From HKCCE3408 sp039191215 (GTDB taxonomy: Bacteria > Pseudomonadota > Alphaproteobacteria > Rhodobacterales > Rhodobacteraceae), in assembly GCA_039191215.1 (NCBI GenBank), contig JBCCXT010000012.1:15258-79257 (forward strand): DNA of 64,000 nucleotides, read 5' to 3'. This document shows positions 35,419 through 44,423 of this stretch, one piece after another. The notes under the pieces were generated by a model. That model ran no database searches. It saw only the letters and a program-made list of their open reading frames with translations, and was not told where the DNA came from. The translations under genes and the position numbers were made by a program. Every line of letters starts with the position of its first letter. Positions within the stretch are counted from its first letter, which is position 1.

Positions 35419-36422
35419 CAATCCGTTTCGCAGCCCTTGGCCTTGACCACCGCCACATCTACGGCATGGCAGAAAATCTGGCCGCCGCCGGGGCACAATT
35501 TGCCGCCTGGTGGACAGATGGGGAACCGAGCACGTTGCCGGGCTTTCGCAAGCGCTTCCCAAATGTCTCGCAAAGATCGAAAGAGGCCATCCTGGATGAT
35601 CCAACGATCGATGTGATCCTCATCGCCGCCATCCCGAAAGACCGCGCCGCACTCGCCATCGCGGCGATGGAGGCCAACAAGCATGTCATGGTCGACAAGC
35701 CTGGCTGCATCTCCCGCGACCAGATCGATCAAATCCGTCTGGTGCAGACGCGCATGCGGCGAATCTGGGCCGTGAATTTCTCGGAGCGCTTCGAGGTGCC
35801 CGCAGCAACCGCCGCCTCGCAACTGGTTGCCGATGGTGCCATTGGCCGCGTTGTCCAGACCATCGGGCTGGGGCCGCATCGGCTTAACATCGACACGCGG
35901 CCCGACTGGTTTTTCGACCGCGCGGCTTATGGCGGGATCCTCACCGATATCGCCAGCCACCAGATCGACCAATTTTTGCATTTCACTGGTGCCACAAGCG
36001 CCGAGATCACGATGGCCGCGGTCGGCAATTACGCCAATCCGCGCGATCCCGGCCTGCAGGATTTCGGCGAGCTGGCCCTGCGCGCGCCCGAAGGCCACGG
36101 CTATATCAGGGTTGATTGGTACACGCCCGATGCGCTGCCGACATGGGGCGACGGGCGACTGACCATTTTGGGTACCGAAGGCTATATCGAGCTGCGCAAA
36201 TATGTCGATGTCGGCGGCGCGCCGGGCACGGATCATCTGATCTTGGTCAATGGCACGCGCTGCGAAAAGATCGATGCTTCGGGCGTTGGCCTGCCCTGGT
36301 TTCGCGACTTTCTCGATGATCTGGCCGAAGGCATCGCCAGCCTACCGCCGCAAGACCATTACTACACCGTCACCGAATTGGCGATTGAGGCCCAGGAATG
36401 GGCGGAGGCCGCAGCCCGATGA
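35415..36422 (+). CDS. Gfo/Idh/MocA-family oxidoreductase, divergent second member
   Basis: A 335-residue member whose nucleotide-binding start is RFAALGLDHRHIYGM rather than a GxGxxG/A loop; the lysine motif is DKP (94-96) in place of EKP. The C-terminal fold is intact (GGILTDIASHQIDQFLHFTG). It belongs to a recognisable subgroup with GL(D/N)HxHIYGM starts, so the change is probably functional, affecting cofactor binding. It overlaps both neighbours by four bases (ATGA), so the three are translationally coupled. Confidence 0.88.
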   Translation: MTIRFAALGLDHRHIYGMAENLAAAGAQFAAWWTDGEPSTLPGFRKRFPNVSQRSKEAILDDPTIDVILIAAIPKDRAALAIAAMEANKHVMVDKPGCISRDQIDQIRLVQTRMRRIWAVNFSERFEVPAATAASQLVADGAIGRVVQTIGLGPHRLNIDTRPDWFFDRAAYGGILTDIASHQIDQFLHFTGATSAEITMAAVGNYANPRDPGLQDFGELALRAPEGHGYIRVDWYTPDALPTWGDGRLTILGTEGYIELRKYVDVGGAPGTDHLILVNGTRCEKIDASGVGLPWFRDFLDDLAEGIASLPPQDHYYTVTELAIEAQEWAEAAAR

Positions 36423-37477
36423 TCAATGTCGCCATTCTTGGCGCAGGGATCGGGCGTGAGCATTTGATGGGCTACCGCGCGCTGCCGGGGCAGTTTCAGG
36501 TCAAATGGGTCATCGATCTCGACACCGCGCGGGCCTATACGATCCTGGGCGGTGACGCGGGCCCGCGCGTGGGCGATGAAGCCGCCGAAGCGCTAAGCGA
36601 TCCGGACGTTGACCTGATCGATATCTGCCTGCCGCCCAAGCTGCATGTGCCGATGGCAATCGCGGCGCTTGAGGCTGGCAAACACGCAATCGTCGAAAAA
36701 CCGGTTGCAGCATCGCTGGCGGAATGCGACCGGCTGGCGCGCGCACAGGCGCACGGCACCGCCCGCATCTTTCCGGTTTTTCAGTATCGTTATGGCCCGG
36801 CGACCGCAGCGCTTGATGCGCTCATCACTGAGGGATTGGTCGGCGCGCCGCAAGTGGCCGCGATCGAGACGCATTGGGATCGGGGGCTCGACTATTATGC
36901 CGTGCCGTGGCGCGGCACATGGGCCGGAGAACTTGGCGGCGCCGTCCTTGGTCATGCCATCCATAACCATGATTTCCTGACCCGCTATTTTGGCGCGCCC
37001 GCGCAGGTCCAGGCGATGCTGGCAACCCGCGTCAACCCGATCGAGACAGAAGATTGCGCGGCCATTTCGCTGGTCTTTGAGGGCGGCGCTTTGGCGACAT
37101 CGTCCGTCACCCTGGGTGCGGCGGGCAATGCCAGCCGGATCAACATGGTCTTTGAGCAACTGACCGCAACCAGCGGCTCGGCGCCCTATGCGCCGGCCAC
37201 CGGGAACTGGCGCTTTTCTGCCCGCAACCCCAAGGATCAGGGCGCGGTTGATGCGATTGTTGCCCGTCACAGCCGCGCCCCGGCGGGCTTTGTCGGTTAT
37301 CTGGCTGCCGTTGCCGATGCGATTGCCGGCGATGTAACCCGCGCCGTGACGCTTGAGGATGGCCGCCGGTCGGTTGAGCTTGTCACCGCGATTTATGCAG
37401 CGGCCGCACATGGTGCAGCAATCTCTTTACCGCTTGGTCCGAACGGTGCACTCTATAGCGGTTGGCAACCGGGTTGA
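36419..37477 (+). CDS. Gfo/Idh/MocA-family oxidoreductase, third of three
   Basis: A 352-residue member with AILGAGIGREHLMGY at the Rossmann start, EKP at 93-95, and GGAVLGHAIHNHDFLTRYFG in the catalytic C-terminal fold. ATG 36419 overlaps the previous TGA. It is only distantly related to its two neighbours, which suggests several redox steps on related sugar intermediates rather than recent gene duplication. The ABC importer starts 182 bases later. Confidence 0.9.
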   Translation: MINVAILGAGIGREHLMGYRALPGQFQVKWVIDLDTARAYTILGGDAGPRVGDEAAEALSDPDVDLIDICLPPKLHVPMAIAALEAGKHAIVEKPVAASLAECDRLARAQAHGTARIFPVFQYRYGPATAALDALITEGLVGAPQVAAIETHWDRGLDYYAVPWRGTWAGELGGAVLGHAIHNHDFLTRYFGAPAQVQAMLATRVNPIETEDCAAISLVFEGGALATSSVTLGAAGNASRINMVFEQLTATSGSAPYAPATGNWRFSARNPKDQGAVDAIVARHSRAPAGFVGYLAAVADAIAGDVTRAVTLEDGRRSVELVTAIYAAAAHGAAISLPLGPNGALYSGWQPG

Positions 37478-37587
37478 GGCAGCAAGCGAAGGCCTTGGGT
37501 TTGCGCGAAAAAAGCAGGCAGACCGGCAAAGTGATACACAAGTGCTTTACCTGGGCCTGGGAACACGCCACCATGGAGGCGTCCAAC

Positions 37588-37605
37588 GGCCCGTGCCTTC
37601 GGGCC
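37588..37605 (+). other. Hairpin between the Gfo/Idh genes and the importer
   Basis: GGCCCG-TGCCTT-CGGGCC forms a 6-bp perfect stem with a 6-base loop, 110 bases past the Gfo/Idh stop. No T-run follows, so it could be a weak terminator or a leader structure of the importer transcript. Confidence 0.4.
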
Positions 37606-37659
37606 AAATGCATAAAGCCTTGTAAAGGCATGAAAAGTTTTGGGAGGAACTTCAAAGTG

Positions 37660-38925
37660 ATGCAGAAAAGATTCGCGTCGACGGCTCTCGTTACGACACT
37701 GATCGCCGCCGCCGCCGCACCTGCCCTGGCGCAGGAAATTCGCTTCATGTGCTACTCGGACGGCAATGAATGCGAGGTCTATGAAGACGTCATCAGCCGC
37801 TTTGAAGCGGCCAATGAGGGCGTCGATGTTGTCATCGATGTGGTGCCCTATCAGGCCATCGTCGAAAACCTACCCGTACAGCTGGCCGCAGGCACGGGGC
37901 CGGACCTGGCCAAGGTCACCGATCTGGGCGGCCTGAACGAATACTATCTCGATCTGACCGATTACATCGACACGGCCTATTGGGATGCAAGCTTCGGTGA
38001 GACGCTGAACTGGTACCGCGCGGGCGACCGCCAGGGCTATTACGGCATGCACAGCCAGTTGACGATCACCGGGCCTTTCGTCAATGCCACGCTTTTTGAG
38101 CAGGCAGGTGTTGAGATGCCGGGCGAAGGTGCGACCTGGGATGACTGGGCCGCCGCGGCAAGCGCTGTGGTTGAGGCGACCGATGCCACCTTCCCGATGG
38201 CGATCGACCGCTCCGGCCACCGCGTGGCGGGTCCTGCGGTGTCGTATGGTGCGGCGCTGAATGGCCCCGACGGCCCGACCCTATCTGACGATGGATTTGC
38301 AGCATTTGTCGCACAGTTTGTCGCCTGGCACGAAGACGGCACCATCGCGCGTGACGTATGGGCAGGCCAGGGCGGCTCGACCTATCAGGACGCAGCCCAA
38401 GAGTTCATCAACGGAGAGCTCGTCTTTTACTATTCGGGCTCTTGGCAGGTCGGCCGCATGGACGAACAGGTCGGTGACTTCTTCGACTGGCAAGTTGTCG
38501 GCAGCCCGTGCGGCCCGGCAGGCCCTTGTTCGGGCATGCCAGGCGGCGCCGGGATCGTCGGATTTGAGCAGACCGAGAACCCCGAGATCGTTGCGGCCTT
38601 GATCGACTTCCTGGCCCAAGAAGATGTCTATGGCGAAGTCGCGGGCCGGACCCGTAACCTGCCCGCGCATCTGGGCGTGGCCGCCGCCGGTGTCGAGTTT
38701 CAAGACGCCTCTGAGGCCGCACAGGCCGCACTGAACGGCTTTGCTGGGGCGCTTCCGGCGGTCGACCCGGCTGCCTTCTGGTACCAGGGCTACCCCGGCA
38801 ACCGCGCGATGTTTGGCATCACGGTCGAACGGGTGAGCCAGGCTATCGTGGGTGAGCTTTCGGTCGAAGAAGCCGTCGCGCGGATGGAGGAAGACCTCGC
38901 CGCGGCGATGTCAGAGACCCAGTAA
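37660..38925 (+). CDS. CUT1 sugar ABC transporter, substrate-binding protein
   Basis: A 421-residue periplasmic protein with signal peptide MQKRFASTALVTTLIAAAAA (cleavage near ALA-QE). GGGAGG lies upstream of adjacent GTG/ATG starts at 37657/37660. The mature protein begins EIRFMCYSDGNECEVYED. It has two Cys pairs (MCYSDGNEC, and SPCGPAGPCSG near residue 290) likely to form disulfides, and the binding-protein segment GSWQVGRMDE. It is an SBP_bac_1-type protein related to maltose and glycerol-3-phosphate binders. Context (SsuD-like monooxygenase, mannonate dehydratase) suggests a sugar acid, sulfosugar or glycoside ligand. Confidence 0.92.
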   Translation: MQKRFASTALVTTLIAAAAAPALAQEIRFMCYSDGNECEVYEDVISRFEAANEGVDVVIDVVPYQAIVENLPVQLAAGTGPDLAKVTDLGGLNEYYLDLTDYIDTAYWDASFGETLNWYRAGDRQGYYGMHSQLTITGPFVNATLFEQAGVEMPGEGATWDDWAAAASAVVEATDATFPMAIDRSGHRVAGPAVSYGAALNGPDGPTLSDDGFAAFVAQFVAWHEDGTIARDVWAGQGGSTYQDAAQEFINGELVFYYSGSWQVGRMDEQVGDFFDWQVVGSPCGPAGPCSGMPGGAGIVGFEQTENPEIVAALIDFLAQEDVYGEVAGRTRNLPAHLGVAAAGVEFQDASEAAQAALNGFAGALPAVDPAAFWYQGYPGNRAMFGITVERVSQAIVGELSVEEAVARMEEDLAAAMSETQ

Positions 38926-38932
38926 GCAAACG

Positions 38933-38962
38933 CCCCCGGGCGGGCGTTGATCCGCCCGGGGG
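38933..38962 (+). promoter_or_regulatory. Intercistronic hairpin after the binding-protein gene
   Basis: CCCCCGGGCGG and CCGCCCGGGGG form an 11-bp perfect GC stem with the 8-base loop GCGTTGAT, starting 7 bases after the stop codon and ending 10 bases before the permease start. It has no T-run. It parallels the hairpin after aglE, consistent with binding-protein-specific mRNA stabilisation. Confidence 0.8.
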
Positions 38963-38972
38963 AGACGACGCC

Positions 38973-39941
38973 ATGCTTGCGGTCCTGACCCCCATCATGC
39001 GGGTGGTGGAGTTGATCTTCACCCCGATTCAGCGGGCCTTTGGGCTCAAGGGCATGGCTTGGGCTTTCTTGGCACCCAACCTGGTGCTTTTTGGCCTTTT
39101 TGCGTTTCTGCCGGTGATCTTGAATGTCTCTTACGCGCTGACCGGTGGGGACAATGTATTGCTGGCCGACCGGCCTGATGTCGGCTTGCGCAACTTCGCC
39201 ACGCTGACCGATTGCGAAAGCTACCTCGACCCCAATAGCTGCCGCGAAGATAAATTCTGGCGCGCGGTCTGGAACACAATCTGGTTTGTGACCCTTCAGG
39301 TGGGCATCATGGTCGGCTTTGCCCTGCTGACCGCGCTTATCCTGAACCGCGACATCCGGGCGCGCGGCTTTTTCCGGTCGGTCTTTTTCTTCCCCGTCTT
39401 GCTAAGCCCGGTCGTGGTCGCGCTGATCTGGAAATGGATCCTGCAGCGCGAAGGTGTGCTCAACGCCTTTCTCGATGGCGCCGGGATCGGGGGGATCAAT
39501 TGGTTGGTCGATGCCGAATGGGCGTTTGCCTGGTCGGTCTTCATCTCCGTCTGGGCGCATATGGGGTTCTACACGCTGATCCTGCTGGCAGGGCTGCAAG
39601 CCATCCCGCGCGATGTCTATGAGGCCGCGATCATGGACCGGGCCTCGGCCTGGCGGGTTTTTCGCCGCATCACAATGCCGCTTTTGTCGCCGACGATGCT
39701 GGTAGTGCTGGTTTTGGCGCTGATCAAAGGCGTGCAGACCTTTGACGAGGTTTATGCCTTCACCGGCGGCGGCCCGGGCACGGCGACAACCTTCATCATC
39801 CAATACATCTACGAAGAGGGTTTTGCCGGCGCGCCGCGGCTCTTTGGCCTTGCAGCGGCGGCCTCGCTGATGGTGGCCTTTGTGCTGGTCATCCTGACGC
39901 TGGTGCAATTGTGGGTGAACCGGAGCAACGTCGATGGCTGA
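38973..39941 (+). CDS. CUT1 sugar ABC transporter, permease 1
   Basis: A 322-residue MalF/UgpA-type inner-membrane permease with six core helices beginning near residue 30 (AWAFLAPNLVLFGLFAFLPV). The EAA loop is AIPRDVYEAAIMDRASAWRV, continuing FRRITMPLLSP. GGGGGAGA upstream of ATG 38973 overlaps the hairpin base and is the ribosome-binding site, so hairpin formation could limit permease translation. Confidence 0.92.
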   Translation: MLAVLTPIMRVVELIFTPIQRAFGLKGMAWAFLAPNLVLFGLFAFLPVILNVSYALTGGDNVLLADRPDVGLRNFATLTDCESYLDPNSCREDKFWRAVWNTIWFVTLQVGIMVGFALLTALILNRDIRARGFFRSVFFFPVLLSPVVVALIWKWILQREGVLNAFLDGAGIGGINWLVDAEWAFAWSVFISVWAHMGFYTLILLAGLQAIPRDVYEAAIMDRASAWRVFRRITMPLLSPTMLVVLVLALIKGVQTFDEVYAFTGGGPGTATTFIIQYIYEEGFAGAPRLFGLAAAASLMVAFVLVILTLVQLWVNRSNVDG

Positions 39942-40036
39942 TAGGTGCAAGAGCGGCAATACGGGCGGCAGACGCATGGCGCATGGAAACACCCAGCCCG
40001 TGTTCGACGTTCGTGCAAAGCGTTCAGGAGGCCCCC

Positions 40037-41122
40037 ATGGCTGATCTATCCTCCTCAGGACCGCGCTCGATCTGGTCGTTTCTGACCGCCACACGCGGCC
40101 GCGGGCGGCTCGATTGGACCGATTGGGTCAGCTACGGCTACCTGACATTCGGCATTTTGCTGATGTTCGGCCCCGTTGTTTGGCTGGTCCTGTCCAGCTT
40201 CAAGACGCAAAACGAGCTTGACCGGTTCCCGCCACGGTTCTTGCCCTATGCACAAGACATGGTCTCGTTGGAGGGTTTCGACGACCCGCTTTTGCTCTTC
40301 ACCGTGGATGCGACCAGCGACAGCGAGGTCGCCGGTGAGACGGTGGCGCAAACACGGCGCGCGGCCGGCCGGGCAGAGGTTGTGCGTCTAAGCGAGCCTG
40401 GAACCCGCATCCGCTTGCCCGCCGATGACCTCGCACCGATCGAAGGCATCGCCTTTGCCACGGAAAACTATACCGAGCTTTTCGAGCGGTTTAACTTTCT
40501 GCGGTTTTTCTGGAATTCCACCTTCATCACGGTGATGGCGACGGCTTTGATGCTTTTGGTTAATTCCATGGCCGCTTTTGCGCTGTCCAAATACCAGTTC
40601 CGCGGCCGCACAACAGTTCTGCTTATGGTCATCGGGACATTGATGATCCCACAAACCGTGGTGCTGGTCCCGCTGTTTCTGATCGTGACAGAGCTTGGCA
40701 TGTTCAATTCGCTTTGGGGGGTGATCATCCCCGGCGCGGCCACACCCACGGGCGTTTTCCTGCTGCGGCAATACATGATCACCATCCCCGATGAGATCCT
40801 GGATGCCGCGCGTATGGATAAAGCCAGCGAGTGGAAGATTTTCTGGCGCATCATCGTGCCGCTTTCGGCCCCGGCCATCGCAGTGCTGGCAATCCTTGCA
40901 ATCATGTGGCGTTGGAATGACTTCCTCTGGCCGCTGATCGTGCTGACACGGACAGAAAACTTCACCCTGCAATTGGCGCTGAACTCGTTTCAGGGAGAGT
41001 TGCAGACCGACTGGACCTCACTTCTGGCGATGACGGTTCTGACCCTTCTGCCCATCGCGCTGGTTTTCATGTTCTTGCAGAAATACATCGCAACCGGCAT
41101 CGCATCCACGGGGGGCAAATAA
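40037..41122 (+). CDS. CUT1 sugar ABC transporter, permease 2
   Basis: A 361-residue MalG-type permease. ATG 40037 has CAGGAGG 7 bases upstream. After the first helix (YLTFGILLMFGPVVWLVLSS) comes a periplasmic insert of about 95 residues, then the remaining helices. The EAA loop is TIPDEILDAARMDKASEWKI, followed by IIVPLSAPAIA. The 95-base gap after permease 1 has no obvious signal. It pairs with permease 1. Confidence 0.92.
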   Translation: MADLSSSGPRSIWSFLTATRGRGRLDWTDWVSYGYLTFGILLMFGPVVWLVLSSFKTQNELDRFPPRFLPYAQDMVSLEGFDDPLLLFTVDATSDSEVAGETVAQTRRAAGRAEVVRLSEPGTRIRLPADDLAPIEGIAFATENYTELFERFNFLRFFWNSTFITVMATALMLLVNSMAAFALSKYQFRGRTTVLLMVIGTLMIPQTVVLVPLFLIVTELGMFNSLWGVIIPGAATPTGVFLLRQYMITIPDEILDAARMDKASEWKIFWRIIVPLSAPAIAVLAILAIMWRWNDFLWPLIVLTRTENFTLQLALNSFQGELQTDWTSLLAMTVLTLLPIALVFMFLQKYIATGIASTGGK

Positions 41123-42201
41123 TGGCCTCGATTGAGCTCAAAGACGTCCGCAAATCTTACGGTGCTGCCGATGTGATCAAAGGCATTGACCTGGAGATCG
41201 AGCATGGCGAGTTTTGCGTATTCGTGGGCCCGTCGGGCTGCGGGAAGTCGACGCTGTTGCGGATGATATCGGGGCTGGAGCCGATCAGCGGCGGCGCCAT
41301 TGAGATCGGCGGTGAGGTGGTCAACGACATCCCTGCGGCCGATCGGGGCCTGGCCATGGTGTTTCAATCCTACGCGCTCTACCCGCATATGACGGTGCGC
41401 CAGAACCTGTCGTTTGGGCTGGAGAACATCAATACCGCGCGCGCCGAGATCGACAGCAAAGTTGGCCAAGTCGCCAAGATGCTGCAGATCGACATGCTGC
41501 TGGATCGCCGACCGAAGGACCTGTCGGGCGGGCAGCGTCAGCGCGTGGCCATTGGCCGCGCCATTGTGCGCGAGCCGCGGGTTTATCTGTTTGATGAGCC
41601 GCTGTCGAACCTAGATGCGGAGCTGCGCGTGGACATGCGCGGCGAGATCTCGGGCCTGCACCAGCGCCTCGGCAATACGATGATTTACGTCACCCATGAT
41701 CAGGTCGAGGCGATGACGATGGCCGACAAGATCGCGGTCCTGCGCCTGGGTGAGCTTGAGCAGTTCGGCGCGCCGCTTGATCTCTTTAACGCGCCGCAAA
41801 ACATCTTTGTTGCGGGCTTTATCGGCAGCCCGAAGATGAATTTCCTGGCCGGTATTGTCGGCGAAGATCGGTCCGAAATGACATTGGGCAATGGCGACCG
41901 CGTGACGCTGCCGATGGACGGGTTTGCCCATCGGACGGGCCAAAGCGTGACCCTCGGCATCCGGCCAAACGACCTGCAACCGGCAGAAACCGGTCCTATC
42001 CACATGGATATCGTCAGTGTCGAACAGCTTGGCGCGGACAGCTACCTTTACGGCAATCTTGGCGATGGGACACGCGTGACGGTGCATAATCCGGGCCAGA
42101 CTCATGTCCGCGGCGGGGACCGGATCGCACTTGGATACTTGGCGCCAGCGGTGCATCTTTTTGATACCGAAAGTGGGTTGACCTTGCGCACCGACCCATG
42201 A
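41122..42201 (+). CDS. CUT1 sugar ABC transporter, ATP-binding protein
   Basis: A 359-residue UgpC/MalK-type ATPase, translationally coupled to permease 2 (TAATG). Walker A is GPSGCGKST, the signature LSGGQRQRVAIGRA, Walker B VYLFDEPLSNLD, the switch His in YVTHDQVEAMT. A C-terminal TOBE-type domain starts near residue 240. It is clearly distinct from AglK, so this island has its own ATPase. It overlaps mannonate dehydratase by four bases. Confidence 0.95.
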   Translation: MASIELKDVRKSYGAADVIKGIDLEIEHGEFCVFVGPSGCGKSTLLRMISGLEPISGGAIEIGGEVVNDIPAADRGLAMVFQSYALYPHMTVRQNLSFGLENINTARAEIDSKVGQVAKMLQIDMLLDRRPKDLSGGQRQRVAIGRAIVREPRVYLFDEPLSNLDAELRVDMRGEISGLHQRLGNTMIYVTHDQVEAMTMADKIAVLRLGELEQFGAPLDLFNAPQNIFVAGFIGSPKMNFLAGIVGEDRSEMTLGNGDRVTLPMDGFAHRTGQSVTLGIRPNDLQPAETGPIHMDIVSVEQLGADSYLYGNLGDGTRVTVHNPGQTHVRGGDRIALGYLAPAVHLFDTESGLTLRTDP

Positions 42202-43376
42202 GGGAGACCTGGCGCTGGTTCGGCCCGGCGGACCGAATTAGCTTGCCCGAGATTAGGCAAACTGGCGCAGCGGGCATTGTCACGGCACTTCACCATGTGC
42301 CCGTCGGCAATGTCTGGCAGGTCGACGACATCTTGGCCCGAAAGGCGCAGATCGAGGCTGCTTGCCTTAGCTGGGATGTGATTGAAAGCCTGCCGGTTTC
42401 TGAAGCGATCAAGACCCAAACTGGTGATTGGCGTGCCCATATCGAGGCCTGGCGCCAAAGCCTTGTGAATAACTCCAAAGCAGGCGGGCCGGAGGTTGTG
42501 TGTTACAATTTCATGCCGATCCTGGATTGGACGCGGACAAGCTTGCGCGCACCGCTGCCCCATGGCGGCACGGCTATGGCCTTCGATCTGATCGATTTTG
42601 CCGTCTTTGACATCCATCTGCTGGCCCGGCCCGGCGCGGCAGAGGATTTCCCCGAAACGGTCCAAGAGGCAGCGGCCGAGCGCTTGGCCGGGATGAGCGA
42701 TGCGAGCCGAGACGCGTTGAGCACCAATATTGTCGCCGGTCTGCCCGGCGCTGATGCCAGTTGGAGCCTTGGCGATGTGCGCGAGCTTTTGGCAGGGTAC
42801 GACGCGATCACGCCTGAGCGTTTGGCGCAGCATTTGCAGGATTTCCTTGCCGAAGTTGTCCCGGTTGCCGAAAGCCTGGGGCTGCGGTTATGCGCCCATC
42901 CCGACGACCCGCCTTTTCCGCTGTTGGGCCTGCCGCGGATCCTATCGCAAAAGGCCGATTATCAGCGCCTGGTTGATGCTGTGCCGAGCCCAGCCAACGG
43001 GATCACGTTTTGCACCGGCTCACTTGGCGTGCGCGCCGATTTTGATCCGGTCGATTTCGTCGAATCCCTCGGCCCGCACATCCATTTTGTCCATCTACGC
43101 AACACAATTCGTCGCGGCACAGGGCTGCGCATGAGTTTTTTGGAATCCGATCATCTGGCTGGCGACACCGACATGGTCGCCACAATCGGCGCACTTTTGG
43201 CAGAAGAACGCGCCCGCCAGAGCACGGGCCGATCGGATGGCACGCTGCCGTTTCGCCCCGATCACGGGCATGATCTTTTGAGCGATCTGGAGACCCTGGC
43301 CCAGCCCGGCTATCCGTTGATCGGCAGGCTTAAAGGCCTAGCCGAGCTGCGCGGCGTGATGGCAGCCTTGGGCTAA
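42198..43376 (+). CDS. uxuA: Mannonate dehydratase
   Basis: A 392-residue UxuA-family enzyme: MRETWRWFGPADRISL at the start, CYNFMPILDWTRT in the barrel, RLCAHPDDPPFPLLGLPRI with the metal His, HVRNT-like HFVHLRNT and RPDHGHDLL near the end. It removes water from D-mannonate to give 2-keto-3-deoxygluconate, which after phosphorylation feeds KDPG aldolase (eda, 16460). It overlaps the ATPase stop (ATGA), so it belongs to the importer operon. UxuB, UxaC and KDG kinase are not in the window. One of the Gfo/Idh proteins could replace UxuB by making mannonate (inference). Confidence 0.94.
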   Translation: MRETWRWFGPADRISLPEIRQTGAAGIVTALHHVPVGNVWQVDDILARKAQIEAACLSWDVIESLPVSEAIKTQTGDWRAHIEAWRQSLVNNSKAGGPEVVCYNFMPILDWTRTSLRAPLPHGGTAMAFDLIDFAVFDIHLLARPGAAEDFPETVQEAAAERLAGMSDASRDALSTNIVAGLPGADASWSLGDVRELLAGYDAITPERLAQHLQDFLAEVVPVAESLGLRLCAHPDDPPFPLLGLPRILSQKADYQRLVDAVPSPANGITFCTGSLGVRADFDPVDFVESLGPHIHFVHLRNTIRRGTGLRMSFLESDHLAGDTDMVATIGALLAEERARQSTGRSDGTLPFRPDHGHDLLSDLETLAQPGYPLIGRLKGLAELRGVMAALG

Positions 43377-43456
43377 TGCACGCAAGGCGGGGTGCGCCTG
43401 CGTCCTGGACCCTAAAGGGCCCCTCCTTGGCGCATGTGTCCGTGCCCGGACGGGGC

Positions 43457-43480
43457 TTGAGGGGGTAACACCCCCCTCAA
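43457..43480. terminator. Hairpin between convergent uxuA and the aldo/keto reductase
   Basis: TTGAGGGGG and CCCCCTCAA form a 9-bp stem around TAACAC. It lies 80 bases past uxuA and 59 bases past the reductase stop, so it could end transcription from either side, though neither side has a real T-run. Its sequence looks like an intergenic element type common in this group. Confidence 0.5.
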
Positions 43481-43538
43481 ACTCCCCCAATGCTGGGCTC
43501 GCTTATCGGAACCTGCCGGGCCATGCCTGGGTCATCGA

Positions 43539-44423
43539 TCAGGCAACTTCGCGGCCAAGCGCGGCGGTGTAGACCTCAAACCAGTCTTCGCGCGACAGCT
43601 CGATCCGCAGGGCGTGATCGATCTGCCCGATCCGGGCCAAATTGTTGGTACCCAGAACCGGCACAATGCGAGCGGGGTGCGCCAGAAGCCAAGCCACGGC
43701 AACCGCTTCCAGAGCCACACCCTGAGCGGTCGCGATCCGGTCCAGCACGGTGCGAACAGCGGTGGCCCCAAAGACGGCACCGCCCGCTAAGGGCGACCAC
43801 GCCATCGGCGCTAACCCATGTTCCTGCAGATAGGCCAGATCGCCGTTCACAAAGGGCTCATGCGACAGAACGCTGAGCTCGATCTGGTTGGTCACAATCG
43901 GTGTTTTCATCGCCGATTGCAGCAGCTCGATGTCCCAGGGACGGAAATTCGACACCCCCACCGCGCGCACCTTTCCTTCGGCCACCAAGCCGTCAAGGCA
44001 AGCGCCGGTTTCATGATGGTCCATCAGCGGATCGGGGCGGTGGATCAGCAACAGATCGATGACGTCGATCTGCATATTTTTCAGCGACGCAGCGACACTT
44101 GCGTGAATATGGGCCGGACGTGTGTCATAATACTTCACCCGTGCATCGGAATGTTTCCCAATGGGCGCGATGATGTCGCATTTGGTCACGATCTCCAGCT
44201 TATCCCGCAATCCAGGGCTGGCTTTGATGGTGGCCCCGAAAAGCGCCTCAGCACCGTAATCGCCGTAGATATCGGCCTGATCCATTGTGGTGATGCCTTG
44301 GGCCAAGCAGGCATCGATTTTGGCGTGAATATGGGCCGGAGAGGTATCGGCATCGTCGCCCAGACGCCACATGCCATAGACCAAACGGCTGACGCTGATC
44401 GGGCCTAGATTTACGCGCTCCAT
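43539..44423 (-). CDS. Aldo/keto reductase (SmoB-like candidate)
   Basis: A 294-residue AKR barrel. The catalytic tetrad is Asp48 and Tyr53 in MDQADIYGDYG, Lys81 in IVTKCDI and His128 in LLLIHRPDP. GVSNFRPWDIELLQSA and the C-terminal GTNNLARIGQ are cofactor-contact regions. It is NADPH-dependent in related families. It is translationally coupled to the upstream monooxygenase (TAATG), so it probably acts on that enzyme's aldehyde product, as SmoB reduces 6-oxo-glucose to glucose in the sulfoquinovose monooxygenase pathway. The specific substrate here is not proven. Confidence 0.88.
   Translation of the reverse strand: MERVNLGPISVSRLVYGMWRLGDDADTSPAHIHAKIDACLAQGITTMDQADIYGDYGAEALFGATIKASPGLRDKLEIVTKCDIIAPIGKHSDARVKYYDTRPAHIHASVAASLKNMQIDVIDLLLIHRPDPLMDHHETGACLDGLVAEGKVRAVGVSNFRPWDIELLQSAMKTPIVTNQIELSVLSHEPFVNGDLAYLQEHGLAPMAWSPLAGGAVFGATAVRTVLDRIATAQGVALEAVAVAWLLAHPARIVPVLGTNNLARIGQIDHALRIELSREDWFEVYTAALGREVA

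Noticed and set aside
35133..36236. A 367-codon minus-strand frame opposite the second Gfo/Idh gene
   Set aside because: Same shadow effect; the plus-strand protein has the full family fold and overlapping start and stop codons with its neighbours.
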